From Nitratidesulfovibrio sp. SRB-5 (GTDB lineage: Bacteria; Desulfobacterota; Desulfovibrionia; Desulfovibrionales; Desulfovibrionaceae): a DNA stretch of 64,000 nt. The stretch is from the NCBI RefSeq assembly GCF_019931275.1, contig NZ_JAIOTY010000001.1, forward strand, positions 372,001 through 436,000, in the 5' to 3' direction. The position numbers and the translations under genes are program-made. Of the stretch, positions 44,682 to 53,097 are shown one piece after another; position 1 is the first letter of the stretch, and each line of letters opens with the position of its first letter. The notes beneath the pieces were generated by a model, which made no database searches, had not been told where the DNA came from, and saw nothing but the letters and a program-made list of their open reading frames with translations.

Positions 44682-45276
44682 GACGACCTCCGGCGGGAGC
44701 CCGCCGTGCCCGCTGCGCCCTTGGTGAGGGACGCGCGGGACGCGCGGGTTGCGTGAGGATAGCAGGGAAAGCTGATCGTCATGGGCGCGGTGTAGCACGT
44801 CCGGCCCGGAAACGCACCGGGCGCGAAAGGGGGGTGGCCGGTGCGGCATGAAGGGAGGCGACCAGATGCTTCGTCCCGGCCATGCGTTGCCGCAACGCAA
44901 ACGCCACATGCGCCAGCGCGTGGTGAAAACACTGAAACCGCCACATGTTACGGAAACGTGACGCCGCCGTAACCTGATCTTCGTCCGCGTGCCCCATGAA
45001 TACGCCAGCCGCCGGGGAGGGTGGCGCGCCCCGATCGTCGTACGTGCGTCTGCCGTGCGAGCGCCTGGCCGACACCTGCCGACGGGCGGATGCGGAGCGC
45101 CCGGACGCAGTGCATTCCACAGGACGGGGGCCGCCCGGGGGGGCGCCGTTGCGCGCGCCTCGCGCACGTCCCGCCTTGCGTTCCCCGCCCCGGCCCGCAT
45201 CCACGCCGTACGGGTTCATCCCCCGGCATACTTGCCACGGGCATGCTTTCCGCTGGCATACCTCAAGGACGGGCGC
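44682..45276. other. Divergent 595-base gap between the dciA-like gene and a chemoreceptor gene
   Basis: No coding region is supported. The notable feature is the triple 7-bp direct repeat at 44945-44973. The distance of about 300 bases from there to the chemoreceptor start implies a long leader or a second promoter that I could not identify. Confidence 0.65.
44945..44973 (+). promoter_or_regulatory. Pho-box-like triple direct repeat upstream of a chemoreceptor
   Basis: ATGTTAC-N4-ACGTGAC-N4-CCGTAAC: three 7-bp units with 11-bp period, the geometry of PhoB boxes. The last unit and following bases (CCGTAACCTG) are identical to the last unit upstream of pstS. Consensus differs from the E. coli CTGTCAT. 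Confidence 0.45.
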
Positions 45277-47796
45277 ATGTTTTCCACCCTTTCGTTCCGC
45301 ACCAAGCTCATCGCGGGCTCGCTGGTCATGGTGCTGGTGACCATGGCGGCCATGCTGGTCACCAGCCTGGTGGACGCCCGGCGCGGCTACCTTGCGCAGG
45401 GGCGTGCCTCGTTGCACAACGTTTCGCAGATACTCATGGAATCCGCCCGGTTTCAGGATACGCTGAACCGCAACAAGATCGGCTCCGACCTCAAGCTGAT
45501 GCAGTTGCAGTTCGGCCTGGCCGGATTTCCCATCCCCGAGATTTTCATGGAGGTGGAGGCCGACCTGCGCGACGCCGACACCGGCCAGCGGGTCAAGGCC
45601 ACCCTGCCCGGCTTCAAGCTGGGGTCCGCCTACCTGCATCAGGGCACCGACCTCGTGGACCGCATCCGCGAACTGGCCGGGGTGGGGGCATCGGTGCTGC
45701 AACTGCACGAAGGGCGGCTGGTGCGCGTCAGTTCCAGCGTGGCCGATCCTTCCGGCTCCGCCCGCTGGACATTCCTCGGCAAGGAGCATCCCGTGACGGC
45801 GGCGGTGCTGTCCGGCAACGGCTTCACCGGCATGCTCAAGGTGGGCGGCCAGTGGAACCTGGCCGCCTACGCCCCGGTAAAAGGCATGGACGGCAGCGAG
45901 ATACTGGGCGCTGTGGAAGTGGCCCGGCCCCTGCTGACGCCGGAATTCGCCGCCGCCGTGGTGCGCCACAACGTGGGCGGCAAGGGGTATTCCCTTGCCT
46001 TCGACGGGGCGGGCATCATCCTCATCCATCCCGACCCGGCCATGGTGGGCCGCAACGTCTTCGACCTGCCGTGGGGCGCGGCGCTGAAGCAGGGCGAGGG
46101 GGCGCAGGGCCGCAATGATCCCGCTGCCCGCGCGGATGCGAACGGTTCCCGCGTGCTCGCCTGCACCATCAACGGCGAGGAGTACGAAGCCTGCGCCGAC
46201 CGTTACGCCCCGTGGGACGTCACCTTCGTCACCACGGTCAGCCGCGACGAACTCATGGACGGCGTGGGCGAGCGGCTGTGGCGCGGCGCGGCCATTGCCG
46301 CCGCCGTGGCCCTGCCCGTGGCCGCTCTGGTCATCTGGCTGATGGTGCGCCAGCTGATGGTGCCCATGCAGCGGCTGGCCACCCTGGCCCAGCAGGTGGC
46401 GCGCGGCAACTTCGACTACACCTTCGACTACGCGGCGGACGACACCATCGGGGCCACGGTGCGCGCCGTGCAGGCCATGGTGGGCGAACTGCGCATGCGC
46501 CTGGGCTTCAGTCAGGGGGTGCTGGACGGGGTGGTGGTGCCCTGCGTGGTGGTGGACCTTGCCAATGACATCACCCACGTCAACGCAGAGGCGCTGGCCG
46601 TGCTGCGGCGCGGGGGCGCCCCCGCGCAATGGCTGGGCCGCCAACTGGGCGAGCTGGTGTACGGCAGCGCCGCCGATGCCGCCCGTCCGGTGCTGACCCG
46701 GCGCAGCATGGAACGGCGCGATCGGGTGGCCGAGGACGTGGTGCTGGACCCGCAGGCCGACGGGCGCGAGGTGGTGCTGCACATGGTGGCCACACCCATC
46801 TACGACCTGGACGGCGAACTGATGGGCGCCATCTCGTTGTGGGTGGACCTGACGCACGAGCGCGCCCAGCATGCCCGGCTGGACGCCCAGAACGCGGTCA
46901 TCGCCGCCACAGCGCGCGAGGCGGAGGACATCGCCCGCCGGGTGGCCTCGTCGGCCCACGAACTGGCCGAGCAGGTGGCCCATTCCAGCGAGGGGGCCGC
47001 CCGCCAGCTGGCCCGCGTGGACGAGGTGACCGCCGCCATGGACCGCATGAACCGGACCGTGGCCGAGGTTGGCCGACGCGCCGCGCTGGCCGTGGACATG
47101 GCCGCCTCCACCATGCGGGTGGCCGAGGATGGCCGCGACGTGGTGCGCGCCTCCATGGACGTGATGCACAAGGTGCACGGACAGGTGGAGCGGTTGCAGG
47201 AAAACGTGGCGGAACTGGGGCGCGAGGCGGAAGGCATAGGCCAGATCATGGGCGTCATCAGCGACATTGCCGACCAGACCAACCTGCTGGCGCTGAACGC
47301 GGCCATCGAGGCCGCACGGGCCGGAGAGGCCGGGCGCGGCTTTGCCGTGGTTGCCGACGAGGTGCGCAAGCTGGCGGAAAAGACCATGAACGCCACCGGC
47401 CAGGTGGGCGAGCGCATCCGGGCCATCCAGCGGGCCACGCGCGGCTTTGTGGACAGCACCGCCACCGTGGCCGGGGCGGTGCGCGAAAGCGACGCGCTGG
47501 CCACCCGCTCCGGCGGGGCGCTGGACGACATCCTGGCCCGCATCGGCGATTCCGGCGGCGAGGTGCGGGCCATCGCCGCCATGGCAGAGGCGCAGGCGCG
47601 CGGCGGTGCGGACGTGGAACGCGCCGTGGCCGAGGTGGACGCCATCGCCCGCGAAACCGCGCAGGGCATGGCGGAATCGGCCCATGCCGTGACCGGGCTT
47701 TCGCGCCTGGCCGGTGAACTGCAACGCGCCATGGACGGCATGGCCTGCGATGGTGATGGCGCAACCCACTGCGATGACGGGGAATCCTTGGTGTGA
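45277..47796 (+). CDS. Methyl-accepting chemotaxis protein (Cache sensor, HAMP, PAS)
   Basis: An 839-residue chemoreceptor. TM1 is at 9-30; a large periplasmic double-Cache-type domain (about 35-340) is followed by TM2 (about 345-365), HAMP, a PAS domain (about 410-525) and the receptor signalling domain with tip [20 protein letters not shown] and [17 protein letters not shown]. The C-terminus ends without an obvious CheR/CheB pentapeptide. The ATG at 45277 is chosen because AAGGA lies eight bases upstream and the TM1 follows at once. It precedes pstSCA in the same direction, with a Pho-box-like element upstream of each, so phosphate chemotaxis is one testable idea. Confidence 0.92.
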   Translation: MFSTLSFRTKLIAGSLVMVLVTMAAMLVTSLVDARRGYLAQGRASLHNVSQILMESARFQDTLNRNKIGSDLKLMQLQFGLAGFPIPEIFMEVEADLRDADTGQRVKATLPGFKLGSAYLHQGTDLVDRIRELAGVGASVLQLHEGRLVRVSSSVADPSGSARWTFLGKEHPVTAAVLSGNGFTGMLKVGGQWNLAAYAPVKGMDGSEILGAVEVARPLLTPEFAAAVVRHNVGGKGYSLAFDGAGIILIHPDPAMVGRNVFDLPWGAALKQGEGAQGRNDPAARADANGSRVLACTINGEEYEACADRYAPWDVTFVTTVSRDELMDGVGERLWRGAAIAAAVALPVAALVIWLMVRQLMVPMQRLATLAQQVARGNFDYTFDYAADDTIGATVRAVQAMVGELRMRLGFSQGVLDGVVVPCVVVDLANDITHVNAEALAVLRRGGAPAQWLGRQLGELVYGSAADAARPVLTRRSMERRDRVAEDVVLDPQADGREVVLHMVATPIYDLDGELMGAISLWVDLTHERAQHARLDAQNAVIAATAREAEDIARRVASSAHELAEQVAHSSEGAARQLARVDEVTAAMDRMNRTVAEVGRRAALAVDMAASTMRVAEDGRDVVRASMDVMHKVHGQVERLQENVAELGREAEGIGQIMGVISDIADQTNLLALNAAIEAARAGEAGRGFAVVADEVRKLAEKTMNATGQVGERIRAIQRATRGFVDSTATVAGAVRESDALATRSGGALDDILARIGDSGGEVRAIAAMAEAQARGGADVERAVAEVDAIARETAQGMAESAHAVTGLSRLAGELQRAMDGMACDGDGATHCDDGESLV

Positions 47797-47844
47797 CGCC
47801 GTACGTGCGCGGCGTGCGGCACGGGAAAATGGCGCGACACAGGA

Positions 47845-47873
47845 TTGTAACGGTCGTCACAACAGGCCGTAAC
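47845..47873 (+). promoter_or_regulatory. Pho-box-like element upstream of pstS
   Basis: TTGTAAC-N4-GTCACAA-N4-CCGTAAC, 7-bp units at 11-bp period; the middle unit is inverted relative to the others (TTGTAAC-N4-GTCACAA is itself a near-dyad). It lies 82 bases before the pstS start. pst operons are the classic PhoB target. Confidence 0.5.
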
Positions 47874-47955
47874 CTGCGCTGGCTACTTCTTGTGGCGCGT
47901 TGACGCTGAACCGCACACAATTACCCCCAACCGGGAATCGTCAGGGAGGCTTGCA

Positions 47956-48990
47956 ATGAAGTCGATCAAGAAAGTGGCGCTGGCCGCCGCGCTCGTGCTG
48001 TCGCTGGCCGGTGTGGCCGAAGCCCGCGACCAGGTCCGCATCGTGGGCTCCAGCACCGTGTATCCCTTCTCCAGCGCCGTGGCCGAGGAATTCGGCGCCA
48101 CCAACAAGCAGTTCAAGTCGCCCGTGGTCGAATCCACCGGTTCCGGCGGCGGGCACAAGCTGTTCTACGCGGGCGTGGGCCCCGATACCCCGGACATCAC
48201 CAACTCTTCCCGCCGCATGAAGGTCGAGGAACTGGAAACCAACATCAAGAACGGTGTCACCGAGATCACCGAAGCCAAGATCGGCTTCGACGGCATCGTC
48301 ATCGCCCAGAACATCGGCAACGCCGACATGGACCTTTCGCTGAAGGACCTGGCCCTGGCCGTGCTGGAGGAAGTGCCCGTGGACGGCAAGCTGGCGCCCA
48401 ACCCCTACAAGACCTGGAAGCAGCTGAACCCGGCCCTGCCCGACCGCAAGATCGTCATCTACGGCCCGCCCGCCACCTCCGGCACCCGCGACGCCTTCAT
48501 CGAAATGGTGGTAGAAAAGTTCACCGGCAAGGACGAGACCTTCAAGGCCGTGCTGGGCAAGGATGCCGCGCAGTACAAGAAGATCCGCCAGGACGGCCCC
48601 TACGTGCCCGCCGGTGAAAACGACAACCTCATCGTGCAGAAGCTGACCAAGGACACCGAGGCCGTGGGCATCTTCGGCTACAGCTTCCTGGCCGAGAACA
48701 AGGACCGCATCAAGGGCTGCACCGTGGTCGGCAACGCGCCCACCTTCGATGCCATTTCCTCGGGCAAGTACCCCATCTCCCGCGCGCTGTTCTTCTACGT
48801 GAAGGACGCCCACGTGGGTAAGATTCCCGGCCTGAAGGAATACGTGGAACTGTTCATGTCCGAAAAGATGATCGGCGATGCCGGCTACCTGAAGACCATC
48901 GGGCTCATTCCGCTGCCCGCCGCCGAACGCGAAAAGGTGCGCAAGGACGTGACCGGCTTCAAGAAGCTGACCGCCGAAGACCTGAAGTAG
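47956..48990 (+). CDS. pstS: Phosphate ABC transporter substrate-binding protein
   Basis: A 344-residue periplasmic phosphate-binding protein. A signal peptide (residues 1-23, ending near V-A-E-A) is followed by the phosphate-binding signatures VGSSTVYPFSSAV and ESTGSGGG and by YGPPATSGTRDAF. These supply the Ser/Thr/Arg/Asp contacts of PstS. GGGAGG precedes the ATG by six bases. The following 91-base gap before pstC contains two perfect hairpins that could stabilise the pstS transcript. Confidence 0.96.
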   Translation: MKSIKKVALAAALVLSLAGVAEARDQVRIVGSSTVYPFSSAVAEEFGATNKQFKSPVVESTGSGGGHKLFYAGVGPDTPDITNSSRRMKVEELETNIKNGVTEITEAKIGFDGIVIAQNIGNADMDLSLKDLALAVLEEVPVDGKLAPNPYKTWKQLNPALPDRKIVIYGPPATSGTRDAFIEMVVEKFTGKDETFKAVLGKDAAQYKKIRQDGPYVPAGENDNLIVQKLTKDTEAVGIFGYSFLAENKDRIKGCTVVGNAPTFDAISSGKYPISRALFFYVKDAHVGKIPGLKEYVELFMSEKMIGDAGYLKTIGLIPLPAAEREKVRKDVTGFKKLTAEDLK

Positions 48991-49005
48991 CAACAAGCCG
49001 CACGC

Positions 49006-49066
49006 GCCGGGGAAGGGATGCGCCTTCCCCGGCCTTCACCATTTCCGGGGGGCGCGTACCCCCCGG
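49006..49066 (+). promoter_or_regulatory. Two consecutive perfect hairpins between pstS and pstC
   Basis: Hairpin 1 (49006-49033): GCCGGGGAAGG / CCTTCCCCGGC, loop GATGCG. Hairpin 2 (49045-49066): CCGGGGGG / CCCCCCGG, loop CGCGTA. Neither is followed by a T run, so RNA stabilisation, processing or attenuation fits better than simple termination. Confidence 0.7.
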
Positions 49067-49081
49067 CCAACGGGAACGCAC

Positions 49082-50326
49082 ATGACCATGGGAAGCGCGT
49101 TGCAGATGGCCCTGATGGCCATATTGCCGCTTTCGGTGCTGGCGTACATGGCAGCCCGCCGCAGGGCGGGGGCCGACAATGCGCGGGGCACGGAATTCCA
49201 TTCGCCGCTCGTGTACTACGGGTGGTATTCGTGCCTGTGGGTGGCCCTGCCGTCCATGGGGCTGTTCGTGCTGGCGGGGCTGCTGCACCTGCTGCACATC
49301 GCCACCGTGCCCGGCCCTGTGCTGGCGGGCGGGGGCGTGGCGCTGGCCGCGTTCGGCCTAGTGTGGTCGCAACGGGCCATCGGGCGCGACTTCCGCGCCA
49401 TCCAACGGGTGGAAGGCGTGGTGCGCTGGGCGCTCATCGGGGCCTCGTGCATTTCCATCCTCATCACCATCGGCATCGTGGTCTCGGTGGTGTTCGAGGC
49501 CATGCAGTTCTTCCGGCTGGTGAACCTGTGGGACTTCCTGACCGGCACCAAGTGGAGCCCGGAAACGGCCTTCCTGATTTCCTCGGGCCGGGCCGACGGC
49601 AACGTGGCCACGCCGGAATTCGGTTCGCTGCCGCTGTTCGCGGGCACCTTCTACATCACCGCAGTGGCCATGTTGGTGGCCGTGCCCATGGGGCTGTTCG
49701 CGGCGGTGTACATGGCCGAATACGCCAGCAAGCGGGTGCGCCGCATCGCCAAGCCCGCGCTGGAAATCCTGGCGGGCATCCCCACCGTGGTCTACGGGTT
49801 CTTCGCGGCCATCACGGTCAGCCCGTTCATCGTGCACCTGGCGGAACTGGTGGGGCTGGAGGCGGAATACACCAACGCCCTCGCTCCCGGTCTGGTGATG
49901 GGGGTGATGATCATTCCCCTTGTGTCCTCGCTGTCGGACGACGTGATCAACGCCGTGCCGCAGGCCATGCGCGAAGGTTCGTACGCGCTGGGCGCCACCA
50001 CGTCCGAGACCATCCGCAAGGTGGTGCTGCCCGCCGCCCTGCCGGGCGTGGTTTCCGCCGTGCTGCTGGCCGTGTCGCGCGCGGTGGGCGAAACCATGAT
50101 CGTGGTCATGGCCGCCGGGCTCATGCCCAACCTGACGTGGAACCCGCTGAAGAGCATGACCACGGTTACCGTGAGCATCGTGGATTCTCTGACCGGCGAC
50201 CAGGCCTTCGACAGCCCGCAGACCCTTTCGGCCTTCGGGCTGGGCCTTGTGCTGCTGGTGCTGACGCTGGTGCTCAACGTGGTGTCGCTGGTGGTCATCC
50301 GCAAGTTCCGCGAACAGTACGAGTAG
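49082..50326 (+). CDS. pstC: Phosphate ABC transporter permease PstC
   Basis: A 414-residue permease, about 100 residues longer than E. coli PstC because of an N-terminal extension with three membrane helices (residues 5-25, 47-75, 78-95). The transport core is normal, with FAGTFYITAVAMLVAVPMGL and the ATPase-contact EAA loop at MREGSYALGATTSETIRKVVLPAA. The extended form occurs in other proteobacteria. The ribosome site is weak (CGGGAACGC); a second ATG at 49088 is possible. It lies 10 bases before pstA. Confidence 0.94.
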   Translation: MTMGSALQMALMAILPLSVLAYMAARRRAGADNARGTEFHSPLVYYGWYSCLWVALPSMGLFVLAGLLHLLHIATVPGPVLAGGGVALAAFGLVWSQRAIGRDFRAIQRVEGVVRWALIGASCISILITIGIVVSVVFEAMQFFRLVNLWDFLTGTKWSPETAFLISSGRADGNVATPEFGSLPLFAGTFYITAVAMLVAVPMGLFAAVYMAEYASKRVRRIAKPALEILAGIPTVVYGFFAAITVSPFIVHLAELVGLEAEYTNALAPGLVMGVMIIPLVSSLSDDVINAVPQAMREGSYALGATTSETIRKVVLPAALPGVVSAVLLAVSRAVGETMIVVMAAGLMPNLTWNPLKSMTTVTVSIVDSLTGDQAFDSPQTLSAFGLGLVLLVLTLVLNVVSLVVIRKFREQYE

Positions 50327-50336
50327 GGGGGGCAGC

Positions 50337-51506
50337 ATGGCATCATTGTTCGGCATCGACGAAAAGAAGCTGCTGCGCAAGCGGCGCGCGGCGGAAACGC
50401 GCTTTCGCCTGTGCGCCATATCCGCGCTGTTTCTGGCCGGGGCGTTTCTGGTGTTCTTTCTGTTCGACATCGGGCGCAAGGGCTACCCCGCCTTCCAGCA
50501 GGCGGAACTGCTGGTGGCCGTGAACTACACGGTCGAGGCGCACGACAACCCCTACGCCGCCATGGACCCGGATACGGTGCAGGTCGTCTCGCGCAGCTTC
50601 ACCCGGCTCATCCCGTCCATGATGGCCGAGAACAGCAGGCTCATCGGCACCACGCAAGAGGTGTGGGTGCTGGCCAGCGCAGACACCGACCAGTACCTGA
50701 AGGGGCGCCCCAACCGGCTGAAGCCCAGGCATCAGGCGCTGGTGGACACCATGCGCCAGGAAGGCAAGGCACGGCTGGCCTTCAACTGGGGGTTCTTCGA
50801 GTCGGGCGATTCCAAGCTGCCGGAACTGGCGGGCATCCGCGCGGCGGCCATCGGCTCGCTGTACGTGCTGCTGATAACCCTGGCCATCAGCTTTCCCGTG
50901 GGGGTGATGTGCGCGGTGTACCTGGAGGAATTTGCGCCGGACAACCGGCTGACCCAGATCATCGAGGTGAACATCAACAACCTGGCGGCCATCCCGTCCA
51001 TCCTGTACGGGCTGCTGGGGCTGGCCATCTTCATCAACTTCATGGGGGTGGCCCGGTCGTCGGCCCTGGTGGGCGGGCTTACCCTGTCGCTGATGACCCT
51101 GCCCGCCATCATCATCAGCACGCGGGCGGCCATCCGGTCCATACCCCCGTCCATCCGCGAGGCGGCGCTGGCCCTTGGGGCAACGCCGTTGCAGGTGGTG
51201 TGGCACCACGTGCTGCCGTTGTCGCTGCCGGGCATCCTGACCGGCACCATCATCGGCCTGGCCCGCGCCATGGGCGAAACCGCGCCCCTGCTCATCGTGG
51301 GCATGATGGCCTACATCCCGGAAGCGCCGGAAAACTTCAACAGCGCGGCCACGGTGCTGCCCGCCCAGATATTCACCTGGGCGTCGGATTCGCAGCGGGC
51401 CTTTTCCGAGCGCACCGCGGCGGGCATTCTGGTGCTGCTGGTGCTGCTGCTGGGCATGAACGCCACGGCCATCTGGCTGCGCAACAAGTATGAGCGCAAG
51501 TGGTAG
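50337..51506 (+). CDS. pstA: Phosphate ABC transporter permease PstA
   Basis: A 389-residue permease with a cytoplasmic N-terminus, one TM helix (about 30-50), a periplasmic loop of roughly 110 residues, then five core helices. The EAA loop is REAALALGATPLQVVWHHVLP. GGGGGG precedes the ATG. Unusually, no pstB or phoU gene follows: a terminator comes 53 bases after the stop, so the ATPase must be encoded elsewhere. Confidence 0.94.
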   Translation: MASLFGIDEKKLLRKRRAAETRFRLCAISALFLAGAFLVFFLFDIGRKGYPAFQQAELLVAVNYTVEAHDNPYAAMDPDTVQVVSRSFTRLIPSMMAENSRLIGTTQEVWVLASADTDQYLKGRPNRLKPRHQALVDTMRQEGKARLAFNWGFFESGDSKLPELAGIRAAAIGSLYVLLITLAISFPVGVMCAVYLEEFAPDNRLTQIIEVNINNLAAIPSILYGLLGLAIFINFMGVARSSALVGGLTLSLMTLPAIIISTRAAIRSIPPSIREAALALGATPLQVVWHHVLPLSLPGILTGTIIGLARAMGETAPLLIVGMMAYIPEAPENFNSAATVLPAQIFTWASDSQRAFSERTAAGILVLLVLLLGMNATAIWLRNKYERKW

Positions 51507-51558
51507 GATGCGACGGACGGTGCCCGGCGAGTGTCGGGACGGAAAATGAAGAATGAGG

Positions 51559-51588
51559 ACGGCGGCTCCGCGAGGGGCCGCCGTTTTT
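51559..51588 (+). terminator. Terminator of pstSCA
   Basis: ACGGCGGC / GCCGCCGT stem with a 10-base loop, followed directly by TTTT; a textbook Rho-independent terminator. Confidence 0.92.
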
Positions 51589-51761
51589 GTCCGTCATCAT
51601 GTTTGGCCGGTTGGTGCTTGAAGCGTTTATTGCGTGAAGTAGGCAGGCTGTATGAAGGTACGTGCCCTTTTTGGCCGGTTTGCTGGCTGGTTTCACGTGT
51701 GGTGCGTTGAAGGGAAATCTGACTGTCTTCTGACAGGGAGTCGTAGGTTGCGTACCTTTTA

Positions 51762-51790
51762 TTGACTTCGATTTTCAATTTCAATACACA
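51762..51790 (+). promoter_or_regulatory. Candidate promoter of the MoxR operon with Fur-like half-sites in the spacer
   Basis: TTGACT (51762-51767), a 17-bp spacer and TACACA (51785-51790). The spacer contains TTTTCAA and TTTCAA half-sites (minus-strand TTGAAA, TTGAAAAT), partly matching the Fur-like site in the porin promoter. The -10 is weak and the leader would be about 320 bases. Confidence 0.35.
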
Positions 51791-52113
51791 GGGGGTGCCG
51801 CCGACGAGGCCCACCCCGCACCGATGACGCCGCCCCCCTGCGCCATGACCGCGAGGCAAACGGGCCGCAACCCCCGTCGGCGTCACGCCTGCTCCGTGGT
51901 CGTTGCGAGTTGTCCGCCTTGTGGCGGAATGCGGCAATGGCCCGGCAGGGCGGCGTGCCCGGCATGTGCCTTCCCCAACATGGTGTCCGTCCAATACGCC
52001 TCGCTGCGGGGTTTGCCGGGTGCGCCGCGCCTTACGGCGGGGCGCTGTCCGACTTCGTCGGAGCGCATTTGCCGCCGTCTTCCTCTCGCCATTCCTTCAT
52101 CCCTGGAGCCTTC

Positions 52114-53097
52114 ATGATTCCTTCCCAGATTGCCCGCGCCCTTGCCACGCTGGTGGCCATCCGTCGTCCCGTGTTCCTGTGGGGCGCGCCGGGCGTGGGC
52201 AAAAGCCGGGTGGTGGCGCAGGTTGCCCACGACCTTGGCATGGACCTGCGCGACGTTCGCGCCGTGCTGCTGGACCCCGTGGATCTGCGCGGCTTGCCGA
52301 CCATCGACGCCACCGGGCGCGCCCGGTGGTGCTCGCCCTCGTTCCTGCCCGATGACGGGCGGGGCATCCTGTTCCTGGACGAACTGAACGCCGCGCCGCC
52401 GCTGGTGCAGGCCGCCTGCTACCAGCTGATTCTTGATCGCCAGCTTGGCGAATACCGCCTGCCTGATGGCTGGGCCGTGGTGGCGGCGGGCAATCGCGAA
52501 CAGGACCGGGCGGTAACCCACCGCATGCCCACCGCGCTGGCCAACCGCATGGTGCATCTGGACTTCGAGACCGACCTCGAAGACTGGCTGGGCTGGGCGC
52601 AGTCCGCGAACATCCGTTCCGAGGTCACGGCCTTCCTGCGCTTTCGCCCGCGCCTGCTGCACGACTTCGACCCTGCCGTGGTCGACCGGGCCTTTCCCTC
52701 GCCACGCACGTGGGAATACGTGTCCGACATGCTGGCCGCCGGGCCGGACGAGGCCGTGGAATACGATCTGGTGCGCGGGGCCGTGGGCGAAGGGGCCGCC
52801 GCCGAATTCGCGGGCTTTCTGCGGGTGTGGCGCGACCTGCCGGAGCCGGACGCCGTGCTGGCCGCCCCGCACGAGGCCCCGGTGCCCGACGAACCCGCCG
52901 CCGCCTACGCCATATGCGAGGCGCTGGCCCGCCACGCCGCGCCCGGCACCATGGAGGCGCTGGTGTGCTACGCCGACCGCCTGCCCGTGGAATTCGGCGT
53001 GCTGCTGATGCGCGATTCCGTGCGCGCCGACACCACGGTGGTGGAAACCCCGTCCTTCGCGCGGTGGGCGCAGGCCAACGCCCACGTGCTGCTGTGA
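52114..53097 (+). CDS. MoxR-family AAA+ ATPase
   Basis: A 327-residue AAA+ protein with Walker A GAPGVGKSRVV (about residues 25-35), Walker B ILFLDELNAAPP, a Sensor-1 Asn in VAAGNREQDRAV and a long helical C-terminal part. MoxR ATPases act as chaperones with VWA-domain partners, and the next gene encodes such a partner. TGGAG lies six bases before the ATG at 52114. The stop overlaps a GTG start by four bases (GTGA). Confidence 0.9.
   Translation: MIPSQIARALATLVAIRRPVFLWGAPGVGKSRVVAQVAHDLGMDLRDVRAVLLDPVDLRGLPTIDATGRARWCSPSFLPDDGRGILFLDELNAAPPLVQAACYQLILDRQLGEYRLPDGWAVVAAGNREQDRAVTHRMPTALANRMVHLDFETDLEDWLGWAQSANIRSEVTAFLRFRPRLLHDFDPAVVDRAFPSPRTWEYVSDMLAAGPDEAVEYDLVRGAVGEGAAAEFAGFLRVWRDLPEPDAVLAAPHEAPVPDEPAAAYAICEALARHAAPGTMEALVCYADRLPVEFGVLLMRDSVRADTTVVETPSFARWAQANAHVLL

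Larger units (their letters stand above)
51507..52113 (+). other. Gene-free 607-base gap after pstA
   Basis: Holds the pstA terminator and a promoter at 51762-51790. Also visible are two copies of TTGGCCGGTT (51603-51612, 51671-51680) and a TCTGAC pair 11 bp apart (51718, 51729). No pstB fragment or other coding region is recognised. Confidence 0.75.

Noticed and set aside
44779-47769. Minus-strand open frame of 996 codons opposite the Cache chemoreceptor
   Set aside because: Shadow frame; the plus-strand chemoreceptor has all expected domains.
51714-51740. Additional Pho box (TCTGAC pair, 11 bp apart) after pstA
   Set aside because: Only two 6-bp units, no phosphate gene downstream, and it overlaps a small hairpin (CTGTC/GACAG).
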